A DNA stretch of 64,000 nt from Armigeres subalbatus (Eukaryota > Arthropoda > Insecta > Diptera > Culicidae). The stretch covers positions 67,933,203 to 67,997,202 of the forward strand of contig NC_085139.1 of NCBI RefSeq assembly GCF_024139115.2, given 5' to 3'. Below the pieces are notes generated by a model. It was not told the DNA's origin, did no database searches, and saw only the letters and a program-made list of their open reading frames with translations. The translations under genes and the position numbers were made by a program. This document shows positions 34,453 through 46,370 of this stretch, piece by piece (the first letter of the stretch is position 1; each line of letters begins with the position of its first letter).

Positions 34453-36418
34453 AGAGTCAGAGTCACTGGTGTTGGTTTCTCGTAGTTGAAGAAAATCCAA
34501 GTGATCCAGGACTACTGGTTTTGTTTTGCACGGGGAGAGTTCCGGGAGCATCAAATTTTGTTCACTGATTCAATCCGGCAAATGTATCGGAGTCACTGGT
34601 GCTGGCTTCTCACAATTGGAGAAAATGCGAGCGACCCAGGGCTACTGTTTTTGTTTTGCACGGGAAAAATTTCCGGGAGCATTGGAATTTGCTCAATGGT
34701 TTGATCCGGCAAATGTGACGGAGCCACTGGTGCTGGTTTCTCAAATATGAAGAAATGCGAGCACCCAGGGCTACTGTTTTTGTTTTGCACGGGAAAGATT
34801 TCCGGGAGCATTGGAAATTGCTCAATGGTTTTATCCGGCAAATGTGACGGAGCCACTGGTGCTGGTTTCTCATAGATGGAGAAATGCGAGCGACCTAGGG
34901 CTACTGTTTTTGTTTTGCACGGGAAAGATTTCCGGGAGCATTGGAATTTACTCAATGGTTTGATCCGGCAAATGTGACGGAGCCACTGGTTCGGGTTTGC
35001 CTCGTGGAGGGAAAGCGAGCGGCCCACGGCGGCCGCCTTTGTTTTGCACGGGAAAGATTTCCGGGAGCAATGAAATTTGCTCAATGGTTTGATCCGGCAA
35101 ATGTGACGGAGCCACTGGTGCTGGTTTCTCAAAGATGAAGAAATGCGAGCACCCAGGGCTACTGTTTTTGTTTTGCACGGGAAAGATTTCCGGGAGCATT
35201 AGAATTTGCTCAATGGTTTGATCCGGCAAATGTGACGGAGCCACTGGTGCTGGTTTCTCATAGATGGAGAAATGCGAGCGACCCAGGGCTACTGTTTTTG
35301 TTTTGCACGGGAAAGATTTCCGGGAGCATTGGAATTTACTCAATGGTTTGATCCGGCAAATGTGACGGAGCCACTGGTGCTGGTTTCTCATAGATGGAGA
35401 AATGCGAGCGACCCAAGGCTACTGTTTTTGTTTTGCACGGGAAAGATTTCCGGGAGCAATGAAATTCGTTCAATGGTTTGATCCGGCAAATGTGACGGAG
35501 CCACTGGTGCTGGTTTCTCAAATATGAAGAAATGCGAGCACCCAGGGCTACTGTTTTTGTTTTGCACGGGAAAGATTTCCGGGAGCATTGGAAATTGCTC
35601 AATGGTTTTATCCGGCAAATGTGACGGAGCCACTGGTGCTGGTTTCTCATAGATGGAGAAATGCGAGCGACCCAGGGCTACTGTTTTTGTTTTGCACGGG
35701 AAAGATTTCCGGGAGCATTGGAATTTACTCAATGGTTTGATCCGGCAAATGTGACGGAGCCACTGGTGCTGGTTTCTCATAGATGGAGAAATGCGAGCGA
35801 CCCAAGGCTACTGTTTTTGTTTTGCACGGGAAAGATTTCCGGGAGCATTGGAATTTACTCAATGGTTTGATCCGGCAAATGTGACGGAGCCACTGGTGCT
35901 GGTTTCTCATAGATGGAGAAATGCGAGCGACCCAAGGCTACTGTTTTTGTTTTGCACGGGAAAGATTTCCGGGAGCAATGAAATTCGTTCAATGGTTTGA
36001 TCCGGCAAATGTGACGGAGCCACTGGTGCTGGTTTCTCAGTTGGAGAAAAAAGCGAGCGACCTAGGGCTACTGTTTTTGATTTGCACGGGAAATATTTCC
36101 GGGAGCAATGAAGTTTGCTCAATGGTTTGATCCGGCAAATGTGACGGAGCCACTGGTGCTGGTTTCTCAGTTGGGAAAGAGGAAGCGACCTAGGGCTACT
36201 GTTTTTGTTTTGCACGGGAAAGATTTCCGGGAGAAATGAAATTTGCTTAATGGTTTGATCTGGCAAATGTGATGGAACCACTGATTCTGGTTTCTCATAT
36301 GTGGAGAAATGCTAGCGACCCAGGGTTACTATTTTTGTTTTGCACTCGAAAGAGCATTGAAATTCTCTCAATGGTTTGATTCGGCAAATGTGACGGAACC
36401 ACTGGTGCTGGTTTCTCA
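34453..36418 (+). repeat. 130-bp satellite array, about 15 units
   Basis: The unit includes GATCCGGCAAATGTGACGGA, GCCACTGGTGCTGGTTTCTC and TTTGTTTTGCACGGGAAAGA. Period 130 bp is clear at 35661, 35791 and 35921. It starts about 34 bp beyond the TTAA element and is interrupted at 36419 by a hAT-type insertion. Frames up to 179 aa arise because 3 units equal 390 bp. Confidence 0.92.
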
Positions 36419-37141
36419 CTGAGATGAGATAAGACATCTCACTGTTCCTTTTTGAAACCATTTGCCTGTCAGAAAAGGCCAGTTTTGATTGGGAGATTTG
36501 ACAGACGCCGGCAAGCGGAGCGTTGCTTTATTTTGCTGGTGGGTGCTTTGTTATTACTTTCGCGGTGTTGCTAGTAGTCGGGGATTTTCCAACTTCAGTT
36601 TCTAAAGAAACAAGTAAACACGAATAAACGTTTGTTTCATAAATTTCAACGTGAAATAGAATGAATAATAAAAATGTTGTAATCATAGACAGATAAGATA
36701 AGACATCTCACTGTCCCTTTTTGAAACCATTTGCCTGTCAGAAAAGGCCAGTTTTGATTGGGAGATTTGACAGACGCCGGCAAGCGGAGCGTTGCTTTAT
36801 TTTGCTGGTGGGTGCTTTGTTATTACTTTCGCGGTGTTGCTAGTAGTCGGGGATTTTCCAACTTCAGTTTCTAAAGAAACAAGTAAACACGAATAAACGT
36901 TTGTTTCATAAATTTCAACGTGAAATAGAATGAATAATAAAAATGTTGTAATCATAGACAGAACTGCAATCATGAAGTACAAATGAACAGCTCAGCATTC
37001 GGTAATTATTGATTGAACTTTATTCGTCTGGTTAATTTTCGGTTAGTTAAACAATCTGGTCACACTGGAGCTGCCCGTGGCGTGGATTGTTGATAATTTG
37101 TGTGAGGGCATTCAGCTCCGAGATGTCTTATCTCATCTCAG
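36419..37141. mobile_element. 723-bp hAT-type element in the 130-bp satellite (TSD GTTTCTCA)
   Basis: Termini CTGAGATGAGATAAGACATC and complement. The 8-bp duplication GTTTCTCA lies at 36411-36418 and 37142-37149. Inside, a segment of about 269 bp starting AAGACATCTCACTGT is tandemly duplicated (36431 and 36700). No transposase. Confidence 0.9.
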
Positions 37142-37392
37142 GTTTCTCATAGATGGAGAAATGCGAGCGACCCAGGGCTAATGTTTTTGTTTTGCACGGG
37201 AAAGATTTCCGGGAGCATTGAAATTTGCTCAATGGTCTGATCCGAGAATGTGACGGAACCACTGGTGCTGGTTTCTCACAGTTGGAGAAGATGCGAGCGT
37301 CCCAGGGATACTGTTTGTGTTTTGCACCGAGGAGAGTTCCGGGAGCATTGAAGTTTGCTCATTGATTCGATCCGGCAAATGTGCTGGATTCT
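37142..37392 (+). repeat. Remainder of the 130-bp satellite array
   Basis: About two further units resume exactly at the duplicated GTTTCTCA, confirming one array split by the hAT-type element. Confidence 0.88.
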
Positions 37393-37448
37393 CGCTATTG
37401 ATTCCGACGTTTGGTTTTAATTCGTTTTCAACTGAATCAACCTTCTCC

Positions 37449-37463
37449 GGGGAAGTAGAGGGA
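37449..37463 (+). promoter_or_regulatory. Polypurine tract
   Basis: GGGGAAGTAGAGGGA lies immediately before the right LTR, as required for plus-strand priming in LTR retroelements. Confidence 0.75.
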
Positions 37464-37651
37464 TGTGAGAGGGTGCTTTATAACCCCATCATATTTTCGT
37501 AACGCATAGTATTTATGCACCCCTCCATACGTCCCTGATTTATGCACATCGTAGCAGGCATCGACAAAGAGCCGTCCTCTTTCGTATTCGTACTGCCAAG
37601 CAAGCAGGTTGTGTGTGCTGGGCGACAGTAGGAGCACAATGTGATTTCACA
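37464..37651 (+). repeat. 3' LTR
   Basis: 188 bp, no difference seen from the 5' LTR; followed by the CCATT duplication. Confidence 0.87.
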
Positions 37652-37656
37652 CCATT

Positions 37657-40600
37657 AAATAAGGAGACCAGGAGTTCGAATCTAGGTAGCAACAAAATAG
37701 ATATTTCAGTTTTCACAAAAAAATTTAATAAACTCCGAAATTTACTCTCCTCTAAAATATTATTTAATCAAATTGAATACAGTGGCTGTATAAAACTTAT
37801 TTAACAGATTCAAAAAATATGAATAAGCGCCATTAAAGTGAATTATATTACTAAAATGGTTTAGAAAAGATTGAGAAAAAAATATATAACATGCTGTACA
37901 CTGCGGTTTTACGCATGCTTGTACCAAATTCAAAAAACGACAAATGAGAAATTGGCATTTGAAATTAAGGACATAGTTGGAAGAGTACCATAATGGCAGT
38001 CAATATGGCACCGGACCTTCCACGGGTCAATACCGCACCTCCCGCACTCCTCTTCCACTAACATTCGAATGCATCGAACAGCACCGAACAAAAGTTTGAT
38101 ATTCAAATTACTAACCTGCTCACAGCATATTTATTTACTTCCCGTGATAATGAACATGTTTCTTCAAAGAATCCTATGCATTTCGGCACGAATTATAGCA
38201 TAAATCAGCAGTTTCGTGCCAATTTAATAGCCGTTCGCGATTTGTTGGGCTTATCACTGCACTTCACTTCTTCTCAAAGGGCATTGAAAAAATCAAGTTT
38301 TTACTCACTTCTCCGCCCATGAGCAGCCCGAAATGTTGATAGAATGCAAATTAAACGCCACTTTTCAAAATCAGTCACTCGTTTGAATCGAAAACTTGAT
38401 AAAAACTGCTATTTTTGACCGTAAAAAAACACTAAAAACGAATCGCGTAGCGAATGTAAACACAGGGTCCGGCAGCAGCAAACTAATATTTAGGGTGGCT
38501 CAAAAATTATTTTGCTCCGCCACGCTCAGTCGAATATGTTTCATATTCTGCGTGTCTTCCGACGGTTTGGGCTGGTTTGAATAGGGGCTTACCGTGCACA
38601 GGCCTTTTCAGGTTTGTATGAGAATTGATATGGCGAGGTTGAATTTAACATTATTCTGATTGTGGCGCTTCGTCATTGGGCCCTAGCGAGGGGGGGAGAC
38701 CATATGACTGGATGATATACTCAATAGCTTTGACTACATAGACAATGCATATTGAATTGTCGTTCCGATAATTGGGAGTCGATTTTAATCGAGGTTGCGA
38801 ATTCTTAGCATGATAATTAGGCTTTTCAGAAAGCATCAGTGAAACGTGTAATTCAACAAAATAGCCAAAATTTGTCTGTGATATCTATCGCATCATGAGC
38901 AGATACTTCACTAAAAAAGTGTGACATGGGAGTGAGCGGGGTATAAAATGCTATTTTCGCGTTACGTAATCAATGGATCTTTCCCAAGGTGCGGTTTTCA
39001 TTCAGCTATGTGGGTTCTCTTTTAGCCAGCGTTTGAAGGAGAGGTACTGTAGCCAGTGTAATGAAAGGTTTAGTTTCCCATATTAGCTTTCATACAAACT
39101 TTAACCGGCTTGTGCTCAATCAGTTTTTTTTCAAATCGACTTTTGGAGGACACTCGGAGCATGGGACGGAATCGATTGAGCATGGTGGACTGGGTCGTTT
39201 TTTGAATCACCCTACTAATATTCTTTGTTTTTTTCATAACTACGACACCAATACTACTACAGTATATGACAGTTTTTATTGTACCAACACGTTCAAAGCT
39301 TTGTTTTGGTACTCAACCCACCTTCACCTTAAATCCTAATTTTCATTGCAGACGTATAACCTGAATGAAATATAAGATTATTACATCACAGAACCATTCA
39401 GAAGACTTAATTTCATTAAAATCATTTTTATTTTTCTTGTCTTGTCTTGTCTTGTCTTAACACATGCACAGCCAGTATTGAAAAGCATCCTGGAAATGTC
39501 GGTTGTGTTCCCGAGCATTTTCTTGTCTGCATTAATATTTGCAGCATATCATAAATATGACACAAGTATTAAAACGGCCAGGCCCACCGTGCAGGCTTGA
39601 ATTTGGAAGACAATCCATAACTCCCCGGTAATCAGATTATTTAGAAATAAATAACATGATCAACGAAGAGTTTTGAATCTACGAAAGGAAGAAACGGGGA
39701 CAGCCGTACCAACCGTTTCACATTCAGGGGAAAATATGATTGACGAAATCGTTGGGAGTGACTTTGCTAAGAAGATTAATGTACACTCCTTGGGTCCTCG
39801 ACGTCTTGGGATGGGACACAGTTTTTAGTCTAGTGCCCTGGCTTATACATTGATGGACAAAAGTATTCGCATAAATTAAGATAGATTACTATGAAAACAT
39901 GACGAATACTAATGTACATAAGTGTACATATAGGCCTAGGCTCAAGCGCCATTACTCGCTCTCTGGAACGAGAAAAAGAAACAAAAGCGATGAAAATCAA
40001 GCGAAAACTCATTGACGATAAAATTATACCATATTTTTACTTACACTCCATATTTTCCGTCCTTGGAATCGTTTTTTCAACTACTCCCGTCAAAACACCA
40101 TTTATTGAAATTTCTTACCACAAATTTTCGCGAAAAAAGAGTGAGGAGTAAAAATTAAGAAACGAAAGAAATATCATCAAGAAAGCCGATTTTCGTTCAT
40201 TCTAGGTTCCGTTCTCCCAGGTTCATTCTAAAGAAAAGAGGAGTTAGTCAAAGATGTTTTTCACCACAAACATAAATCATAATATTTATATTTATCAGGA
40301 GCAATGCAAACAAATCCTATCCTTAGTATGCGTTTGGCAAAGAAAGATGATTAAACAACAGCAAGGTCTATGATACGTTTGAACCTACGGAACAAACCAT
40401 CTGGATTATTGGAATAATTTGCCCAACTTGGAACTGACCAACGACAGCTCGCCCTAGATTGTAGTTATCCAGGAGATCAACTGTATCTCACTAGCTTCTA
40501 TAAATCGTTGCATTGGGGCAAGAAACCAAATGAGTGTTACTAAAACATGTTTTAAAATAAACCGAAACCAAAGATTCACTCCGAATCTTCTTGTTTTATC

Positions 40601-40880
40601 ATTGTTGTATAAAATAATTGTTGAATTACCTAGCCCACATTTTATAAGTGTTTCAGAGATCTAGTGTATCCCGTAGAAAAAGTACAATTGTAATAAAACA
40701 ATAACGTATTTTGTTTGAGATTGTAGATGATGGATTGTACAATGTTGTGAGTAAGAATATAATTGGAAACGGCTCACCGGATATAACTGTCGAATCAACT
40801 TCAAATTCATGTCCTTCTAGTAAATGTTCCGTACATAAGTTGGTAGAAACATCGAGTTCTTCTCCTCCGGTTGTCCGATG
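37657..40880. other. Intergenic DNA, no gene recognised
   Basis: A+T-rich. A pentanucleotide (CTTGT)n run lies at 39436-39458. Phrases near 39085-39190 (AAATCGACTTTTGGAGGACA) look like a dispersed repeat. The short ORFs have no recognisable family. Confidence 0.35.
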
Positions 40881-40897
40881 CGTCGAAGTCAACTCAC

Positions 40898-41012
40898 AGC
40901 TTTGTTCGACTTGTAGATCAGCCGCCAGTCGTTGATGCGCTCCACATTTCTCGTCCCGTTCAGCGTTAGCACTGTGTTCCGCCATATTTTGCGTCTCACA
41001 ATCAAATTTCTT
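40898..41012 (-). CDS. Candidate minus-strand coding exon (unidentified)
   Basis: Read on the minus strand the frame gives IVRRKIWRNTVLTLNGTRN followed by VERINDWRLIYKSNKA, ending at GCT|GTGAGT, a good 5' splice site at 40897-40892. The segment is G+C-richer than its surroundings and has coding-like composition. The longer 110-aa frame (40985-40653) overlaps in another frame starting MAEHSANAERDEKCG; only one can be right, and the splice-donor frame looks more protein-like. No acceptor or second exon was identified, so it may be a lone relic. Function unknown. Confidence 0.3.
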
Positions 41013-41019
41013 CGTTTAA

Positions 41020-41717
41020 AATACGCTTTCCTTTTCTATATTTTCTTATTTTTTTGACAACGGAACATTTTCACGACTTGTTCATATCCCCGGCACACTG
41101 CGATCCCAACCAAACGTTAGTCCGAATCTTTCCATTAAAATCATTTTTATTTTTTACTCACAAATAGAATTTGCGACAACGATCATGAAAATAGTTTGGC
41201 GAGACAGTTATGCCGAGAAATAGAAACCTTAACATTCGAGATCCAGTTGTGAGGCCACCAGGCCCGAATTAAAAAACGTAGACATCGGTTGATGGATACG
41301 TGAATACTTCCAGTTTCTGGCGTATAACAACACAGAATTCACGTTAGAGTTGAATATTCGAAATTTGTTGCGTTAACTAATCTGATCTAACTGTGCAAAG
41401 TGTACAAACTTGCAGACATAAATACTGAAATACCTATCGTATATGTTCAAGTTTATCATCTGATTTCGTTATTAAGTGTACATTCTTCACAAGTTTGAGT
41501 TATCGTCCAATAGCGTGTATGAAAAGATTTTTTGGCCACCTGGTGCCGAATAGCATAAAACAAAGCTCTAATACTTCTAGTACTGGATTCTAGTACTCCT
41601 CTGTTCATTTGAAGGCTGTGGCTATACAATACTGATTCGGTAGGGTAGAGAACCTTTTGGGCAGCACCCCCTACTGCCATCAGCAACGTTTATTACTAGA
41701 GCGCATTACAACCGAAC
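41020..41717. other. Intergenic, no feature recognised
   Basis: No transposon ends or coding similarity seen. Confidence 0.35.
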
Positions 41718-41719
41718 TA

Positions 41720-42429
41720 GGGGAAGTGGGGGTAGCACGCCCATAGGGGTTAAAACGCGCCACCCCTGAATAAGGTTAAATATCCCCATTTTGATTATTT
41801 TCAATAGTCTATACGATAAAGCAATGAAAAATATTGCCATTGGATACATATATTTCATGATTTTTCTCTAGTTATACATGAAAAACTCGAAAAAACGATT
41901 TTTGCGTGTTTTGATGCAATTCTAGCTCGGTGGAATTTAGTCTTTCTGTCGCTGTTATACATTGATAAATTAATAATTGAGCCATGAGCCATGCTGCTTA
42001 CTCGTGTTCTTTATGTTCCACACGAAATCGTCGTCAAAATGGTTTTAAAACGATTTTATGGGCCTTCAAACTTCTGAGGTCGGTGTGGGGCATTACGCCC
42101 ATGCTCATTTCGTATGACCGAAACAGCTGAAACATTCGGTTAATTGCCTTAATGTAGGCAATTAAAATGAAAATCAGTACGATAAGCACATGCGCGTTTT
42201 AACCCATCCACTGGCGCATCTCACCCCGCATGGTTTCAAAATCATTTTTTTTCGGGTGCTTTTTAAAAATCAAATTTCTGTGCAATAAAATGGACAATTA
42301 GATATCTGTTATCGGTAGTCAGTCGCAGATATGCTGTTCTGATGCGCTGATGAACACTGGCTGAAATGGTAGTTTTCATTGATAAAAATGGCATTTTCCT
42401 TAACGTGGGCGTCCTACCCCCAGTTCCCC
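41720..42429 (-). mobile_element. MITE family A, complete copy
   Basis: 710 bp in the opposite orientation to 161-874, flanked by TA at 41718-41719 and 42430-42431. Ends GGGGAAGTGGGGGTAGCACG and ...CCCCCAGTTCCCC. Very similar to the copies at 161 and 48773, implying recent activity. Confidence 0.88.
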
Positions 42430-42541
42430 TACTTGTTTTTAGTACATGTTTAGTTTCTGTCGATATCTTAGTGATGTGCAAACAATCAAGCCATTTGGTT
42501 GGAACGCGGTCGAGTTATTAACAATGATATGGAAATGCTAA

Positions 42542-44786
42542 GGGGCTGTCCACAAACCACGTAGACCGAAATTTCACATTTTCAAACCCCCCCCCCCCCC
42601 CTTGTAGACTTTCGTAGACTTTTTCGAACCCCCCCCCCCCCCACCCCCTTGAAGTCTACGTAGACTTTTTCAAATTTTCAAAAAACATCATATGTGATTA
42701 GAAAAATATGGAAATCAACCACATTTTCAGCAATTCAGCTATTCAAAGCCATTTCCAAATCCATTGTTAATAACAGTTAACAATTCAAATTTCAAACATA
42801 ACGAAATAAAACATTGTAATTCCTAGATGGTTTAATTCAACCAGAGGAAATATCCTAACTGCCAGAGGCAATTGAAATGTATTAATAATAACTAAAAGGC
42901 AAATAAGGATGATAGTGTAATAAGAAAACACGGAACACTTAGTCTAAGAGATAAATGCATGTATTAGATAATAAGCAAATTAAAATAGTTAAAAAAAACA
43001 TAACGAAATCAAACTGAACAAAATCCAACAAAACAAATATTAATTCAAAACGGAATCAAATTTACTCATCTGTTCATAGCTTCTGAAACCAAATCTCAAA
43101 GCCAATTAATTTAATTTCTGTTGAACTTGCATTGGCGCGCCACTGCTTAAAATCTGTCACGCATCTGACCTATAATTCTACATGTCAGTTCAAATTTTGT
43201 AGAAAACCGAAGAATTTAGGGAATTTCGAAAAATTTAGAGTTGAAATTCCGAGAAAGTAAAGTCTACATTCCAATAAGCTTTTCGTGGAAATTCCGTAGA
43301 ATTTCCCGATTGACAACCTTTAAAGTTTCCAGGTTACACTCTAAAGAACTCTCCGTGATAGGTAATTCCGATGTTTTTCTTGAAAATCCCATGCAATATC
43401 CCGCTAAATAATCATCCGTTGAAACCCCAAGAATTTTTTTTAATTCCAATAGTTTTCCCGTTAAAATGCCGAGTAATTTTCCGTGAAAACTTAAAATTAT
43501 TTCCCGTGGAATTTCAGAATGATTATACCTACCATTTTGGCTCAAATTACGAACACTGGCGTTTTACCGCACTAAAACTAAAGTTCTCATTGGTTTTCCA
43601 TACTGAGAATCAAAATTGCAAAAGAATTCAAGCTTCTGTGGATAAAATTACATGAATAACGCCAAAACGGCCATTTAAAAGCGAGTGTTCGGGATATGAA
43701 CCATGTACGGAATTTGAGCCAAAACGGTACGATATTTTTAAATTTCTCTCGCAAAATAGGAGCGAAATTTGAAAAAAATACTAAGGACATTCCAAAGAGT
43801 TTTCCGAATAATTTTCGGTGGAAATTATGCAGAATTTTCAGTTGAATTTTTGGTGAACTTATCGTAAAAATTTGAATAAATTTTCATGAAAATTACAAAT
43901 GCTTTCTTACAAGAATTGCAATTTCTTTGTGGGAGCTCAAAGAGTTTTTGGTAGGAAATTCAAATAAATGTTGAAGATTTTCTAATAAAAAAAAATCTAA
44001 AGAATTTGCAATAGAACTACCGAAGAAATTCCCAGAATTTCCCATGGACATTTCGAAGAACTTGACTTATATGTTTAAGAATTCCTCGTGAAAATTCCGA
44101 GAACTTACGAAATTAAGAAAAATTTACCGGGAACTTCCCAGAAAATCTTAAGTGGGAATTTTGAAGAAAATTATCGAGCAAATTTCGGAGAATTTCCCTT
44201 ACAAGTTCCAAAGAATGTCTTTTGGAAATTTCAAAGACTTTTCCTTTATAAATTCCAAAATGTTTTCTTTGTAAATTCTAAAGAATTTTTCGTTGAAGTG
44301 CGACATAACTTTCCGTGGAAATTGTAAAGAATCACTTGTAGTTTCTAAAGAAGTTCCTGTCGAAAATCAAAGGATATTTTAGTAGAATCTGTAATATAAT
44401 CCAAGCGGAAATTATGATTTTTTTTGAAAGTTTTTATAGAATTTTCCTGCTTATCACAGAAGAATTTGCTGTTGAAATCATGATATTTTTAAGCCGTAGT
44501 TTAGAATATTACTTCAGTGAAATCCATAAGATTTTTCTGGAGAAACTTGAGAGATTATTTCGGTAAAGTCTTGCAAAAAAAAACGGAAAAATCTAAAAAA
44601 AATCAAACAAGTGAACTTCGCACAAAGCTGCTGTATGAATTGTTTTCAAAAAATAAAAATTAAATACAAATGTCTACGTAGACTTATAGTATACGCCCCC
44701 CCCCCGTCCCCCTTCGTAGACTAACGTAGACTTTTCCGAAACCCCTCCCCCCCCCTCACGAGTCTACGTGGTTTATGGACAGCCCC
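42542..44786. mobile_element. 2.2-kb Harbinger-like element with poly-C tracts
   Basis: GGGGCTGTCCACAAACCACG and the complement of the right end (GTGGTTTATGGACAGCCCC) form the termini. TAA at 42539-42541 and 44787-44789 fits the TWA target of PIF/Harbinger. Subterminal regions repeat GTCTACGTAGAC and long C runs (about 42587-42601, 42630-42642, 44697-44706, 44745-44756). The interior (43200-44560) is a decayed GGAATTTCC-type repeat. No transposase. Confidence 0.75.
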
Positions 44787-44789
44787 TAA

Positions 44790-45265
44790 TATCTTCTTCC
44801 AAACTTGGACGTACATGTTCATGATAGAATTAGAGGCGAAAGTATAGAATTGATAGTTCCGTTAGGATACGGCAGGCATGAAGAATGTTTTTATAGAAGT
44901 CGATTTGAAAGCAAGCGGAGGGCAATATTTGTGATGGCACATATCACACGACCTTCCTTCTGCCAAGCTCCCGTATGAAGAGGGAGGGAAGAATATCAGT
45001 GTGGAAGCTGATATAACTCCACTGGCAAAAGGAAGGTGGTTTGACTTGCTCATATGCCATCGCGTGCGGAAGGATTTGCTATCGACGAGTACTGTCTCCA
45101 AATTTCTAATATGACATCAGCATTTAGTCGAATAGGATTTTTATTGCACGCAATGAGAAAACAGAACTCCTTATTTTTTTAGCATTTATTTTTAAACACT
45201 CTAATTGTTAGAATTCAAGAGAATATTCCTTCAAATTTTCACGACTAAAGGCTGCCTTACACATC
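44790..45265. other. Intergenic, no feature recognised
   Basis: A+T-rich with short chance frames. Confidence 0.35.
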
Positions 45266-46370
45266 GGAAAAATTTCAAGATTTTCGGAAGAAATTTCTGG
45301 AAGAATTTGTGAAGAAACTTCAGGATAAACTCATGATGGATTTTTCGGAAGATTTCCTAAATAAACTTCTAAAAGGTACGGAGGAATTGCTGTTGGAACA
45401 TCTAAAGGATTTTCTGAAGAAACTTCCAGATAAACTTCTAAAGGAACTTCCGGATGATATGCTAGTTCCATTAGCATGGAACTTGCGGAGGAATTGCAGG
45501 AGAAATTTCAGGAGGAATTCCGGAGAATTTTTCTGGAGGAATTATTCTTCTTCTTATTGGCATTACATTCCCACACTGGGACACAGACAGGTTACCATTT
45601 TTGCATTCGTATATCATGAGGCTAGCACGATTATACTTTTCATGCCAAGGGAAGTCGAGACAATTTCCAGTCCGAAAATTGCCTAGACCGGCACCGGGAA
45701 TCGAACCCAGCCACCCTCAGCATGGTCTTGCTTTGTATCCGGATGAATTACTGAAGGATTTTCCCGAAGAATTCGTGAAGGATTTTTCTGAGGAATTCCT
45801 GAAGGATTTGCCTGAGCAATTACTGAAAGGGTTTGCAGTGGAGCTCCTGAAGAAATTTTTGAAGAAACTTCCGGAGGATCTTCTGCACAACTTTTTGGAG
45901 GAACTTTCTGAGGTACTGTTGCAGGAATTTCCGAAAGAATTTCTGGAGGAAATAACAGATAAATTGCGGAATATAATTTCATAGGTATTAATGGAGAATC
46001 TTTCGGAAACATTCTTGGAGAATCATCAAGATCATCATCATCCTGAAGAAACTTCCGAGGGGATTTTTGGAAGAATTTCCGAACCAATGTCTTCAAACGC
46101 TTCGAGAAGCATTTCTGGAAGAACTGGTGGAGGAAGTCGTGAAAGAAACAATTTGTATAGGAACGACTGGAGAAACGACTGGAGGTGTTTCCGACGGAAT
46201 TCTTCGAGGATCCTTCGGATAAATTTCTGAACGAACTTATGGAGGAGCTCCTAGAAATATTTCTAAACGAATTTCTGGGGAAATTTTCTGAAAAATCTCT
46301 GAAGGAATTTGCGGACGAATTCCTGGAGGAACTTATCCATGTCGATTTCTGGCCAGTCTGATAGATATCC
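45266..46370. repeat. Degenerate GGAA/TTCC minisatellite, about 1.1 kb
   Basis: Loose 24-bp-like units (GGAAGAATTTCCGGAGGAAC, CTGAAGGATTTTCCCGAAG) resemble a decayed version of the array at 30413-32838. A SINE interrupts it. The Asp/Glu/Leu-rich frames here (for example 45601-45984) come from the repeat. Confidence 0.65.
45546..45737 (-). mobile_element. SINE, Feilai-like, copy 4, internally deleted and 5'-truncated
   Basis: Contains CTTCTTATTGGCATTACATT and the B-box complement GGGAATCGAACCC, but lacks the tRNA A-box end and part of the body. Inserted in the degenerate minisatellite. Confidence 0.8.

Larger units (their letters stand above)
29018..37651 (+). mobile_element. LTR retrotransposon without gag/pol (LARD-like), 8.6 kb
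   Basis: The boundaries are 188-bp direct repeats (29018-29205, 37464-37651) beginning TGTGAGAGGG and ending TTTCACA, identical as far as read. CCATT is duplicated at 29013-29017 and 37652-37656. The left repeat is followed by a primer-binding site (29208-29225) complementary to the 3' end of arginine tRNA; the right one is preceded by the purine tract GGGGAAGTAGAGGGA. These features define a complete LTR retroelement. The interior has no gag, protease, reverse transcriptase or integrase: it holds a 52-codon ORF, a TTAA-flanked foldback with satellites, a 130-bp satellite array and a hAT-type insertion. Matching LTRs imply recent insertion, with enzymes supplied in trans. PBS type and direct orientation set the + strand. 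Confidence 0.85.

Noticed and set aside
34593..36281. Frames of 104-179 aa repeating MRNQHQWLRHICRIKP
   Set aside because: 130-bp satellite read through three units at a time; no start context or family, and units are interchangeable between frames.
34453..36418. CRISPR-like array
   Set aside because: Units are tandem and contiguous at 130 bp with no unique spacers; eukaryotic satellite.
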